Assembly: GCA_945861535.1 (NCBI GenBank)
Contig: CAMAUZ010000023.1
Coordinates: 26,427 to 90,426, forward strand
Source of the DNA: Akkermansia muciniphila
Lineage (GTDB): Bacteria; Verrucomicrobiota; Verrucomicrobiia; Limisphaerales; BJHT01
Length of the DNA: 64,000 nucleotides
Direction of reading: 5' to 3'
The notes beneath the pieces are model-generated. The model worked only from the letters and a program-made list of their open reading frames with translations. It did no database searches and was not told the DNA's origin. Position 1 is the stretch's first letter. The number at the start of each line of letters is the position of its first letter. A program made the translations under genes and the position numbers. Shown piece after piece: positions 10,347-20,026 of the stretch.

Positions 10347-11528
10347 TCAGACCTTCCCGATCCATTTCCGGTCGTCCCACACCGCCTTCAGCGACGTGAG
10401 ATTCCGTCCATCAAAAATATTCCCCGCCGCCGCGCCCAGCCGCCCGCGCTTCAGATTGTTCCACGCGTCGCTGGCGCTGATCGCCACGAACTGCAGCACG
10501 CTCGGGTCGCGGTAACAATCAATCATGCACCGTGTGCAGCCGTCGCGGATCAGCTTGCCCTGGTCGAACTCGTAAATGTTGCACATCGGCGTCTCCCAAA
10601 AGTGGCAGCGATACAGGTTCAAATGCCAGTCGAGATAGAAATATTTGTGGCCCCCGAGACAGCCGAACTTCTCCTTCTCCCCGCGCAGATGCCGCTGCAT
10701 CTCGTCCAGCGACTCGGTCGGATTCACCACCGGGAACCCGCTGTTCCGCTTCATCCGCTTGATGTTCTCAAACAGCGCGATCAACTCCTCCCGGTTGAAA
10801 TTCACCAGCCCGCTGTCGCTGAAACTCAGATAGCTGCTCTGCAACGCCGTCAGCGGATAGCTGAACGTGCAGCTCGTGAAACCCACCGACTCCAGAAACT
10901 CCGGCAGCTTCTCGTAATCCTCGATCAGCCGGCTCGCCGTGATGCTCGCCGTCGTCTGGATGCCCACCGATTGGAAAAACTCGTTCGCCCGTTTGATCTT
11001 CCGGCACACGTCCGGCAGCCCGCGGTTCTTCTCATGCTTCGCCACGTCATGCGCATCGATCGACATGATCACGCTCGTCAGCCCGTCGCCGGCCAGTTCG
11101 CGCATGTTCCGCTCGTTCCACAGCCCGCCGTTGGTGCAGATCATCGGGTGAATCCCCCGCTCCGCCGCGTATCGCACCATCGCCCGCAAATCCCGATGCA
11201 CCATCGGCTCGCCCCCGACGAACAGCAGATAGCCGATGTGATTGCGCACACTGATGTCGATCACGTCCTGCGCCTCCTCGAGCGTCACGCTCCGCCGCGC
11301 CTTGGGATCAAACTTCGAGCGCGCGAATCCGCAGAACCCGCAGTCCGCATTGCAGATATTGGTGATCGCAAACTGGAGATACCCCGGCCCGCCATGCTCC
11401 AGCACCTCGCCCAGCAGCCGGAAAACCCCCTTCTTCGGCCGCACCACCGGCTGTGAAAAATCCGTCGTCCGACGCGCCGCCGCCACGGCGGACGGGGCGG
11501 CGGGGGTGTGAGAAGTAATCGCGCTCAT
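10347..11528 (-). CDS. radical SAM protein
   Basis: TNICNADCGFCGFARSKFDPKARR (CxxxCxxC); C-terminal Cys-rich GCTRCMIDCYRDPS. Confidence 0.85.
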   Translation of the reverse strand: MSAITSHTPAAPSAVAAARRTTDFSQPVVRPKKGVFRLLGEVLEHGGPGYLQFAITNICNADCGFCGFARSKFDPKARRSVTLEEAQDVIDISVRNHIGYLLFVGGEPMVHRDLRAMVRYAAERGIHPMICTNGGLWNERNMRELAGDGLTSVIMSIDAHDVAKHEKNRGLPDVCRKIKRANEFFQSVGIQTTASITASRLIEDYEKLPEFLESVGFTSCTFSYPLTALQSSYLSFSDSGLVNFNREELIALFENIKRMKRNSGFPVVNPTESLDEMQRHLRGEKEKFGCLGGHKYFYLDWHLNLYRCHFWETPMCNIYEFDQGKLIRDGCTRCMIDCYRDPSVLQFVAISASDAWNNLKRGRLGAAAGNIFDGRNLTSLKAVWDDRKWIGKV

Positions 11529-11666
11529 TCCAAATTTTGCCCATCATCCGACACGCCCACCCTGCGTTTGTCAGCAACGAAAATGGTCCGCGTTGGAATT
11601 CCGGGCGCTGGGAAAAACTATCCGCCAAAACCTGCCCGCGCTTAACTGCGGCCGGCAAAACCAACC

Positions 11667-12098
11667 ATGAGCCTTCGCACCGAACATCTCGCCCGTTGCG
11701 TCCAGACCTTGGAAATATCGCTGGCCCGGCTGGAGTCCGCGGAGGCCGGCACCATTGATTACGAGATTTATCGCAACGCCGTGGTGAAAGGAATTGAACT
11801 CACCCTCGAAACCGCCGGCAACCTGCTGCGCAAAGCGATCAAGGATTACGTGGGCAACCCCCGGGCGGTGAATGAACTCACCTACAAGGACATTTTCCGC
11901 CACGCCGCGAAACACGGCTTGCTCGAACCGGCGCTGATCCAGCGCTGGTTCACCTACCGGGACAATCGCAACGACACCGCGCACGATTACGGCGTGGCCT
12001 TGGCCGAAGAAACCCTCCGGCTGCTCCCCGCCTTCATCGCCGACGCCCGTTCGCTGGAAACCATCCTCCGGGAGAAACTGGGCCATGCCGAAACTTGA
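11667..12098 (+). CDS. HEPN-domain toxin (HI0074/HepT-type)
   Basis: TYRDNRNDTAHDYG carries the RX4HXY HEPN RNase motif; overlaps the next gene by 14 bp. Confidence 0.85.
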   Translation: MSLRTEHLARCVQTLEISLARLESAEAGTIDYEIYRNAVVKGIELTLETAGNLLRKAIKDYVGNPRAVNELTYKDIFRHAAKHGLLEPALIQRWFTYRDNRNDTAHDYGVALAEETLRLLPAFIADARSLETILREKLGHAET

Positions 12099-12426
12099 TC
12101 TGCCGCCGGGTTGGTTGCGGATCGTCCGGGAACTGCTCGCCACGCACGTCCCGGATGCCGTCGAGTGGGCCTACGGCAGCCGGGTCAGCGGCGGCTCGCA
12201 TCCCGGCAGCAACCTTGATCTCGTGCTGCGCCACCCCGGCGATCTCCGCGCCGAGCATTCCGGGCGGCACCGGCTGCTCGCTGCGCTCCACGAGAGCGAC
12301 CTTCCCATCCTCGTGGAAGTCCACGATTGGGCGCGCCTCCCGGAGAGTTTTCACCGCGAAATCGAGCGCGCGCACCTGGTCGTGCAGGAACCGGCGCTCG
12401 CGGGCGCAGGTCCCACCAGATCGTAA
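12085..12426 (+). CDS. minimal nucleotidyltransferase (MNT) antitoxin
   Basis: WAYGSRVSGGSHPGSNLDLVL aligns to GSX10DXD but has Asn at the first Asp. Confidence 0.8.
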   Translation: MPKLDLPPGWLRIVRELLATHVPDAVEWAYGSRVSGGSHPGSNLDLVLRHPGDLRAEHSGRHRLLAALHESDLPILVEVHDWARLPESFHREIERAHLVVQEPALAGAGPTRS

Positions 12427-12537
12427 CGCTGCATCCGACCAGACCAGTCAATCGCCGCTGCGCGGAGGCCGGCTAGGGGATGGGCACGAAGCGGAAGTTC
12501 GGGTTGTCGCGCGATGGCGGGCGGCGACGCTTCAACC

Positions 12538-12641
12538 TGGAAACGGCAGTCGGGTTGAACCACGAAAGACACGAAAGACACGAAAAGCCGGAAAAAAGGG
12601 AGGAAACGTGGTCGCTCAACATCCCAGTAACTCACCCGCCA
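12538..12641. repeat. dispersed about 105-bp repeat, copy 1
   Basis: tggaaacggcagtcgggttgaaccacgaaagacacgaaagacacgaaaagccg...gtggtcgctcaacatcccagtaactcacccgcca. Confidence 0.92.
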
Positions 12642-12762
12642 TCCCGATCAACCCGCCGACGACCGCGCCGAGCACTGTCAGCAGGAACGTGATCCCGCAG
12701 CCGGCGAGGCCCAGCAATGAAGCGGGAGCGGGCGTTGGCGTGGGTGGTGGCGAGTGGCTCAT
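12616..12762 (-). CDS. 48-aa single-TM protein
   Basis: MSHSPPPTPTPAPASLLGLAGCGITFLLTVLGAVVGGLIGMAGELLGC; ATGA overlap with upstream lipoprotein stop; below the ORF-track size cut-off. Confidence 0.6.
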   Translation of the reverse strand: MSHSPPPTPTPAPASLLGLAGCGITFLLTVLGAVVGGLIGMAGELLGC

Positions 12763-13112
12763 TTTCCCAGCGGCGCTTTCAAAATCTCCACGCCGTCCGC
12801 GATCACGGTGAGCGCGCCGCCGGAGACGGTGACATCGAACTTTTTCGCCCCTGTGGGAACTTTGGCGGCCTCCTTTTCGTTCACGAGCACCTGCTCTCGG
12901 TCGATCACGATACGATGATCGGTGAGGTGCAGAACAAATTTATCCTCCTCCGTTTTTGCGAAGGTGGCCGGCCTGTCCGCGATGAGATGAATCTCGCGGC
13001 CTCGGTTGCTCAAGGTGATCACGGAGTTTTCCCGGACGCTAGGTTTGCAGCCGGCCGCGGCGAGCAGCGTGCAGCAGGCGAACGTGATGAGGCTGGTGTG
13101 GTTTGTTTTCAT
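12759..13112 (-). CDS. small lipoprotein (paralogue A)
   Basis: MKTNHTSLITFACCTLLAAAGCKP lipobox; paralogous to 13727-14077. Confidence 0.75.
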   Translation of the reverse strand: MKTNHTSLITFACCTLLAAAGCKPSVRENSVITLSNRGREIHLIADRPATFAKTEEDKFVLHLTDHRIVIDREQVLVNEKEAAKVPTGAKKFDVTVSGGALTVIADGVEILKAPLGK

Positions 13113-13116
13113 AAAA

Positions 13117-13491
13117 TCACCCTCGCGATGGCTGACGCGATTCCCTTCGCGCCTTCCGTTTCTGATACAAGTCCCCGGCGATGAAGCTGCACGCGAAGAG
13201 AACTGCGATGTCGGCGAGGAGGGAGCGCCAGTAAAAGCCGGGATAAAGCAAATCCCGGTTCGAGGATTTGGAACCCTGGGCGTAAGGCAGGCCGACGACC
13301 CAGAACGTTTTCGGAAACCCAACTTCGTATGCGTCCGGAGTGCCTGATTTGGGATCGGGAGAGTTATGGGTAAAGAAATACGAACTGACGTTGACCGCGA
13401 TGAAAAGGCCGAACGCCACGAAGAATCCGGTGAAGAAGTGTCTGTTGAACGTGAACGTCAGCAGGCCGGGTGGTTTGGTGTCAGGATTCAT
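13117..13491 (-). CDS. small membrane protein
   Basis: Two hydrophobic helices; ATGA overlap with 13488-13730. Confidence 0.65.
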   Translation of the reverse strand: MNPDTKPPGLLTFTFNRHFFTGFFVAFGLFIAVNVSSYFFTHNSPDPKSGTPDAYEVGFPKTFWVVGLPYAQGSKSSNRDLLYPGFYWRSLLADIAVLFACSFIAGDLYQKRKARRESRQPSRG

Positions 13492-13730
13492 CGGTCAGGC
13501 GGGAGAGAATGCGAATTTGGAGCAGTGGTTTCAGTTTTTGGCGAATGAGCGCTCGCTGGCCGGGCTGTGAGCGAAGTCAATCCGCCCCAGTCGCCTCCCG
13601 CATCCCGGGAATTTGGGAGGGCGAAGATTGCGAACCCGCCGATGACCATGGCGACTAGCATCGCCACGATGCCCAGGGCGAGCATCACATTGGCGGCCCG
13701 ACGCGTGTTCGTTGGCGAGGCGTTGGTCAT
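13488..13730 (-). CDS. 80-aa single-TM protein
   Basis: VMLALGIVAMLVAMVIGGFAIFAL; ATGA overlaps on both sides. Confidence 0.6.
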   Translation of the reverse strand: MTNASPTNTRRAANVMLALGIVAMLVAMVIGGFAIFALPNSRDAGGDWGGLTSLTARPASAHSPKTETTAPNSHSLPPDR

Positions 13731-14077
13731 TTGTTGAAAGGGGTTTCCATAATCATCGCGCCATCCCCCTTCACGGTGAGCCCGACGCCGTCAAAGATAA
13801 CCTCGAACTTTTTCGTGCCCGCCGGGACCGGCGCATGAATGGTTTTGTCCACGAGCACGCGCTCTCGGTCGATCACGACTTCGTGGCCGGTCAGCTTCAC
13901 GGTGAACTTGTCTTCTCCCGGTCCCACCCAAGCTCCGCCTTCTGCGCGAACATGTATGTGCCGGTCGCCGCTGATGGATTGGATGTCGGACATGCCGATG
14001 GGTTTTGGTTTGCAGCCCACGGCGGCGAGCAGCGTGCAGCAGGCGATGATGATGAGGTGTGTGTGTTTTGTTTTCAT
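13727..14077 (-). CDS. small lipoprotein (paralogue B)
   Basis: MKTKHTHLIIIACCTLLAAVGCKPKP; shares MKTxHT..CCTLLAA.GCKP and H.(V/I)VIDRE.VLV...P.G.KKF.V...G..L.V..DG with paralogue A. Confidence 0.75.
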   Translation of the reverse strand: MKTKHTHLIIIACCTLLAAVGCKPKPIGMSDIQSISGDRHIHVRAEGGAWVGPGEDKFTVKLTGHEVVIDRERVLVDKTIHAPVPAGTKKFEVIFDGVGLTVKGDGAMIMETPFNK

Positions 14078-14092
14078 AAAAGCGAGCGCGGC

Positions 14093-17000
14093 TCATTCCT
14101 CCGTCCAATAGAGCCGGTAATCGCCGTAAAAGGTGCCCTCCATCTTCGGGCCGGAGCTCGACCAACTCTGGTCACCGCGCCACATGCCCGGAGCGGGAAC
14201 CCAGTCGGTCTGGCGGTGATTGAGGAAGTATTTTCCTTCCTCCTTCCACAGCTCGATCATGTGGCGGCACTCGCCGGCGGTGCGAAAAATCTCCTCCGGG
14301 AGCGCGCCGGGCCGGATGGTGGGCAGGATGTCCTGGGGGACGATGCCGCCCAGCTCGGCCACCATTTTGCGGGCGAGTTCGAGGCACTCATCGGAGAAAG
14401 GCTCGATGGTCACGAGCACGTGGCCTTTCTCGTTTTTTGCGATCTTCGTGTGCCGCCGCTCCAGCGCGTGCGCTTCGCCCGCATATTTCTGCATCACCTT
14501 GTTTGCCTCCTCGGCCTGCCGCTGAGGCAGCTTCAACTTGCGAATGGTATCCGCGGTCAGTTGCGGGCCATTCGGCCCCTTTTCAAACGGGCGCGGCTGA
14601 TGCCAGGTGACGGCCGTGCCCCGCGGAAGGTGGGTGAGATCGGTGATGAATTTCTCCAGCGTGCTGACGATTTCTTCCGCGGACGCCTTGTCGATTTTGT
14701 ATTTCAGCTCGCGAACCGGATCGATCACTGGGGCCAGTAAAGTCGAATAGGTCATGCCCCCCGTGTTGAATTCCTTCACCATCTGCGCGGCGCGCTCGCG
14801 GCCCTCGGGCGTGGACGCAGCGGCGACGAGCGCGGCGTGGGCTTCGGTCACCGAGCGATGGCCTCTCAAGTCAACGGCGAGCTGCTTGCCGAGCGCAAAC
14901 TGCGCAAGCTTCGCCGTGACGTATTCCCGGTCGGTCACGTTGCCGCCCAGTCCCGGACCATCGCCGAGTTCACCCGCGCGGGCCGGATTGAACCGCGCGC
15001 GGATGAGCACCGCCGAGTTTGGCCAGCCTTTGAGCAGTTCCGCCTCGCTCCAGCCGGGCACAAACTCGCTGAGGCTCGTGAGTCGGTAGCCGACCATGGC
15101 GAGGATCGTGACGGTTTCGCCCGGACGCGGATGCCAGCCGCCTTTCGGCGGATAATCCCACGTCGAGTTGATCGAACCGAGCTCCTTGAAGATGTTCGGC
15201 CGCCACGCGCCGCTGGTTTCGCCGGTGCCATTCGGACCGCCGCAGCGCATGTTCCAGTCGTAGCGCACCTTGCCCTTGCTCTCCACGCTGGCGACATCGC
15301 CGTTCATCGTCGTCAGCCGCAGCGCCGCCTCCAGCGGTGCGCCGACTTTCGGCCGCGCGAGGAAGTCGAAGCGATCGACGATCTCCAGCTTCCCGTCGCG
15401 CCAGACTTCGAGCCAGACGTTCAGCGTGTGATCGGCGGGGCCGGAAAACTGGAACGCGTAATCCTGCCGGCCCGGTGTCAGCGTTGTGGGAAGCTGCGAA
15501 CGGTCCTGCTGGATGGCGAAGCGCAGATCCTGCGCGGGTGCCAACGGCGCCGCCGCCGGTTTTTTCGACGCCTCGCCCGTTTTCGGCGCAGCCGGGGTTT
15601 TCGCCGGGATGGACTCCAGCTTTTTCAGGAGGTCATCCGGCTTCCCGTCCGCGGCGAAGGTGATGCCGGCGTCCTTCAGCATCTGCTCCGCTTTTGCGCG
15701 CTCGGCGGCGCTATTTTTGATCCGAGACGCGATCTGCTCGCGGAGGTTCCGGGCGTCGGTGAAGGGGCCGAGGACCGCGCCGAAGGATTCGCCGAGCCGG
15801 AGCAGCGTAGGCGAGGGTTCCTCGTTGTCGTTCCAAGCGTTGAAACTGGTAATCGTTCCCTCCCACTTGCGTGATTCCGGCACCGCCTCGACGCGGGCTC
15901 GCAGGATCATGGCGGCCTCCCAGCGCCCGGCCCGCAGACGGTCCTCGGTGACCGGGTTTCCGTCGATGGACTCCTTCCCCCCGACGATTTCCAACAGGTT
16001 CACAGTCTCGCCGACTTTCGGCGTCCATCTTTTGACTCGGTCCAGGTCAACGGACGTGGCCAGACCCTCGAAGAAATTCGGCCGCCACCGGCCGCTGGTC
16101 GAATTCCCCGTGCCATTGTCGAAGAGCCAGTCGATCCGCACCTGTCCCTTGGTCGCGGGTCCGGCGATGTTCCCATCGTTGAAGATGACCTGCAGGGATC
16201 GCTCCAAACGATCTCCGCGCCTGGCGACATAGGCGGTGTTGCAATCCCGGTCGATGGTGCGTTCGCCACCCTTCCACCACTCGATCCACACGTAGAGGCG
16301 GTGATTCGCCGGCGCGGAAAACGTATAGGCGTAGTCCGTGCGGCCCGCCGTGCGCGTCGCGGGGATGCGCGAACGATCCTCGCGAAATTCCGGGCCGGAG
16401 CTGAAGAGCTTCGTGAATTTCGAAGCCACGCTCCGATCGCCGGTCGGCTGCAAGACTTTCTCCGGGTGCATCACGGTGCGGATGGTGCAGACGATGAGCA
16501 ACAGACCACCCCACACGCCGACTTGCTTCCACCAATTGCGCCACCACGCCGGATCGCGCGGCACCTTGCCCTGATCCTCGCGACTGATGCGCCACAGCGC
16601 GCCGAGGGCGATGCCCGACACGACCACGGCGAAGAACGACCACGAGAAGAAGTTCAAGTTCGTGCTGAAACCCGACGGCCCGCTCTCGCTGACGTAGAGC
16701 GGATCGAGCGCGCCGACGGTGATGAGCTTCGTCGGCCCCGCGCCGGCCGCCGCCGTCTTCGCCTGGAAGCTAAGGCCGAAAGCGAACCCGAAGAGGGACA
16801 GCAGCACGAGGCAGGCGGCGAGCAGAGTTCGCGGCCCTGGGGCGGTGGCGGCCGCTGCGGATTTGCCCGCAGGCTCCACGGCTTTCCCGCGCCGCACCGC
16901 CCAGCGCAGCGACAGGAGCAGCAGCCCCAGCGGAATGCCGAGCAGTCCTGCGCTCATGGTGATGAGATGCACCGGCTGGTTTTCCTCCGGGACCAGGAAG

Positions 17001-18904
17001 GTTACCGCCAGCATCACGACCAGCCAGACGCCGGTGAAAATCAGCATCGGAATGCCGACCTGCCGCGCGTAGCCGGGCTGCGGCGTCATGAAGAAGCCGA
17101 GGAAATTGTTCAGGTGGTTGAGCGGGGCCGGCGGCGCGGATGGCGGCGGCACGGTCGGCGACGCGGGCGCGGGTGAGTCAGACGGTTTTTTGGGAAACAA
17201 CGCCTGCACCTCCGGCCGGCTCAGGCGGACCAGTGCCCAGATGCCGACGGGAATGCTGACGAAGTTCAGTGACAGCAGGGAACCAATCGCCGCGGCCCGG
17301 CTGCCGGCGAGGCTCTCGTGATGCAGCATCTGCAACGCACCGCGGAAAATCAGAAACGTGAGCGCCGCGAAAAACAGAAATCCCGCCTGCACGAGCGAGC
17401 AGATGACTGGATGCTGCTTCCACGAGGATTCGGGGAACCACATGAGCCAGAAGCCAATCACCATCACGGCATTGATCGCGCCGACGACAAACAGTCCGAT
17501 GGCACAGCGCCGCACCTCGCTTCGCACATCCGGCACGCCGCGCCGCCGTGTGCTGAAGAGCGCCGCGCCAGCCACCAAGGCGCAGAGACCGGCCAGCGCG
17601 GACCCGGTTGCAAAGTCGGGTTTGATGCCTCGGAGGGCGAGGCCCGAGCTGTCGTAACCTCTGTCCGTGACGACCAGCCAGGGCTGGACGGCACCCATCC
17701 GCAGCTCGCTCTGAATGGGATGGGGTTTGTCGTGATAAGTGACCTTTTCGAACCAACAGAAAACCACCGCCCCGGCGATCACGACCATCCACAGCAGCAG
17801 GCGGAGAAAGGTGCGCAGCGGTGTCTCGACATTGGCCGCCCCGGGCTGGCTTTCGATGGTTGGTACGGCGCAGTCGCCCTCTTTCTTGGTGCTTGGGAAG
17901 GGCGGAACCGGTGAGGCAGCAGGTGGTGTCGCGGGCGCTTTCGCACCGGGCGTGCTCGTCACATTTTCCACCGCCGTCTTCACCTCGCTCACCTGTTGGT
18001 AGCGACGGGCGACGTCACGCTCCAGCGAGCGCAGGACGATCTCGTCCAGCCGCACGTCGATCTGGACTTTTTCCGACGGCGTGGCGAAGCGGCCCAGCGG
18101 CAGTTCGCCGGTGAGCATTTCGTAGAAGACCACGCCGAGGGAATAGATGTCCGCGCGGTGATCGACGGACTTGGCGTTCTCGAGCTGCTCGGGGGCCATG
18201 TAGCGCGGCGTGCCCATGCCCACGCCGGTCACGGTGATCGAGGGGTCGTCCGGCTCCGCGCCGAGGAGCTTGGCCAGGCCGAAGTCGGCGATTTTCACGC
18301 GGCCTTTTTTGTCGAGCAGGATGTTCTCCGGCTTGATGTCGCGGTGCATGATGCCCTCGTCGTGCGCGAACTGCAGCGCGTCGCAGAGCTTGGGAACGAT
18401 GGCCAGCGCCTGCGCCGCCGTGAGCCGGCCCGCGCGCATCGCCTGCCGCAGGTTCGCGCCATCGACAAACTCCATCACGAAATAGAACCAGTCGCCGGCC
18501 TGCCCGAAATCGTACACCGCCACGATGTTCGGATGATTGAGCTTCGCCAGCGCGCGGGCCTCGCGGCTGAAGCGCTCGGCGAATTTGGGATCATCGGCCA
18601 CCTCCGGCAGCATCACCTTGAGCGCGACGATGCGGTCGAGCTGCGGCTGGCGGACCTCATACACCGCGCCCATGCCGCCGACCCCGATGAGCTTGCGGAC
18701 CTCGAACTGCGGAAACCGCGCGGCCACCGCGGCGAGCGCGGGCGCGGTGGGCGGGGCCGTCTTGGCGCGGCGCGGCGGCTCAGTGGGCGCGGAGGCGGAG
18801 TCACGCAGCGCGCCCTGCTGGAGCAGGCAGCGCGGGCACAGGCCGACGGGGGCATCAGCCGGCAGCGGGGCCTGGCATTCGGGACAGAGACGAGTCGTTT
18901 CCAT
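14093..18904 (-). CDS. giant membrane-anchored serine/threonine protein kinase (1603 aa) with N-terminal zinc ribbon and duplicated C-terminal sensor-like domain
   Basis: CPECQAPLP..GLCPRC; IGVGGMGAVYEVRQ, VALKVM, MHRDIKPENILLD, IADFGLAKLL, GTPRYMAPEQ; multiple TM stretches; tandem repeat in the C-terminal half. Confidence 0.95.
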   Translation of the reverse strand: METTRLCPECQAPLPADAPVGLCPRCLLQQGALRDSASAPTEPPRRAKTAPPTAPALAAVAARFPQFEVRKLIGVGGMGAVYEVRQPQLDRIVALKVMLPEVADDPKFAERFSREARALAKLNHPNIVAVYDFGQAGDWFYFVMEFVDGANLRQAMRAGRLTAAQALAIVPKLCDALQFAHDEGIMHRDIKPENILLDKKGRVKIADFGLAKLLGAEPDDPSITVTGVGMGTPRYMAPEQLENAKSVDHRADIYSLGVVFYEMLTGELPLGRFATPSEKVQIDVRLDEIVLRSLERDVARRYQQVSEVKTAVENVTSTPGAKAPATPPAASPVPPFPSTKKEGDCAVPTIESQPGAANVETPLRTFLRLLLWMVVIAGAVVFCWFEKVTYHDKPHPIQSELRMGAVQPWLVVTDRGYDSSGLALRGIKPDFATGSALAGLCALVAGAALFSTRRRGVPDVRSEVRRCAIGLFVVGAINAVMVIGFWLMWFPESSWKQHPVICSLVQAGFLFFAALTFLIFRGALQMLHHESLAGSRAAAIGSLLSLNFVSIPVGIWALVRLSRPEVQALFPKKPSDSPAPASPTVPPPSAPPAPLNHLNNFLGFFMTPQPGYARQVGIPMLIFTGVWLVVMLAVTFLVPEENQPVHLITMSAGLLGIPLGLLLLSLRWAVRRGKAVEPAGKSAAAATAPGPRTLLAACLVLLSLFGFAFGLSFQAKTAAAGAGPTKLITVGALDPLYVSESGPSGFSTNLNFFSWSFFAVVVSGIALGALWRISREDQGKVPRDPAWWRNWWKQVGVWGGLLLIVCTIRTVMHPEKVLQPTGDRSVASKFTKLFSSGPEFREDRSRIPATRTAGRTDYAYTFSAPANHRLYVWIEWWKGGERTIDRDCNTAYVARRGDRLERSLQVIFNDGNIAGPATKGQVRIDWLFDNGTGNSTSGRWRPNFFEGLATSVDLDRVKRWTPKVGETVNLLEIVGGKESIDGNPVTEDRLRAGRWEAAMILRARVEAVPESRKWEGTITSFNAWNDNEEPSPTLLRLGESFGAVLGPFTDARNLREQIASRIKNSAAERAKAEQMLKDAGITFAADGKPDDLLKKLESIPAKTPAAPKTGEASKKPAAAPLAPAQDLRFAIQQDRSQLPTTLTPGRQDYAFQFSGPADHTLNVWLEVWRDGKLEIVDRFDFLARPKVGAPLEAALRLTTMNGDVASVESKGKVRYDWNMRCGGPNGTGETSGAWRPNIFKELGSINSTWDYPPKGGWHPRPGETVTILAMVGYRLTSLSEFVPGWSEAELLKGWPNSAVLIRARFNPARAGELGDGPGLGGNVTDREYVTAKLAQFALGKQLAVDLRGHRSVTEAHAALVAAASTPEGRERAAQMVKEFNTGGMTYSTLLAPVIDPVRELKYKIDKASAEEIVSTLEKFITDLTHLPRGTAVTWHQPRPFEKGPNGPQLTADTIRKLKLPQRQAEEANKVMQKYAGEAHALERRHTKIAKNEKGHVLVTIEPFSDECLELARKMVAELGGIVPQDILPTIRPGALPEEIFRTAGECRHMIELWKEEGKYFLNHRQTDWVPAPGMWRGDQSWSSSGPKMEGTFYGDYRLYWTEE

Positions 18905-19455
18905 AACAGTGTTTTTCGTTTCACCCGCTACAGAAGAATTTTTCGGGAAAGGTTACGGAAAATCTTTCGACTCACGTTCGGATCAATGGGATGGCGGAGG
19001 ATGGGCCTGGGGCGTCCGGTCGGCAATCAAATCGACAGGGCAGGGAGCACCGCGTTGGGAATCCCGATTGATGGCCGGGATTCTGGTCTCATACGCGTTC
19101 TCCGCCGTGTCTGGGCCGGTCGGTGGCGGGCCGCACGCATCGGCCGACCCGCCGAAGATTTCCCGCAGCCGCCGGATGGACCACGCTCGTCGGTCGTTCG
19201 CCAACGGCTTCCAGCGGTCGCAGTTTGCCCCAAGCACACCATGGCGGAAACCTCGCTCTTCATTTTGCGCGCGCCTCGGCGCAGAGATTGTTGAGCCGGC
19301 GGGCGAAGGCGGGCGCGCAGGTTTTTTGGTCCTGCCAATGCGAGCAATCGGGTTGTCGCCGACGCGGTTCGCCACCTCGATCTGCGCGTGCTGCTGGTCG
19401 CCCCGGTGGCGCAACGAAGGGTGGATTTCGCGCGCCTGGCTGGTATAAAGCCGCC

Positions 19456-19641
19456 ATGCAAAAAGCACCGGCTCCCAAATTGCGGCAGCGTTCTGAAAAC
19501 GCCATCTTGGACCAGGCGATCCAGCAGCTCCTCAGCGCCACGAAAGCGGCGGCCAAAAAGCAGGGCGAGCCGGTGGATCACGCGCAGTTGCGCAAAGAGG
19601 GCTACAGCGAGCGCTTCATCGACAAGGTGGAGAACGCCTGA
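19456..19641 (+). CDS. 61-aa hypothetical protein
   Basis: MQKAPAPKLRQRSENAILDQAIQQLLSATKAAAKKQGEPVDHAQLRKEGYSERFIDKVENA; coherent helical composition. Confidence 0.5.
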   Translation: MQKAPAPKLRQRSENAILDQAIQQLLSATKAAAKKQGEPVDHAQLRKEGYSERFIDKVENA

Positions 19642-19645
19642 CGGG

Positions 19646-19846
19646 TCAGTCGTTGCGGCGCAATCGCATGAACTCGCTCACCTTGATCTCCAGCAGCGGG
19701 GCGGCTCGCCGGGCGAGCGTGAGGGCTTCGGCGTAGGTCAGATTTGCCGCCAACACGCGGACGATTTGGGTCGTGGTCAGACCCTTGGATTTCGCCAGTT
19801 GAATCGCGGCGGCGAGGTCGGTGTAGCGGAGGAAGCTCTCACTCAT
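19646..19846 (-). CDS. 66-aa hypothetical protein
   Basis: MSESFLRYTDLAAAIQLAKSKGLTTTQIVRVLAANLTYAEALTLARRAAPLLEIKVSEFMRLRRND; convergent with 19456-19641. Confidence 0.45.
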   Translation of the reverse strand: MSESFLRYTDLAAAIQLAKSKGLTTTQIVRVLAANLTYAEALTLARRAAPLLEIKVSEFMRLRRND

Positions 19847-20026
19847 GGCGTGAAGAATATCCGCAGTTGTTGGCGGCGGGCTGGTGGAGAGCCGGGGTTG
19901 GCAGGCAGTCCGGGGTGCCAAAGCCCGTGGTCTCCGCCTCGACTTCGGCGGTCTTCGCCTTCCCCTCAGTGCTTCGTTCAAAGGACCAAGGGCGGACCAG
20001 TTGGGGCGGCGTCCAGAGCATAAAAA

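Noticed and set aside
12538-12641. Possible CRISPR-like repeats (cgaaagacacgaaagacacgaaa)
   Set aside because: Short 9-bp tandem unit with no spacers; a dispersed intergenic repeat, not a CRISPR array.
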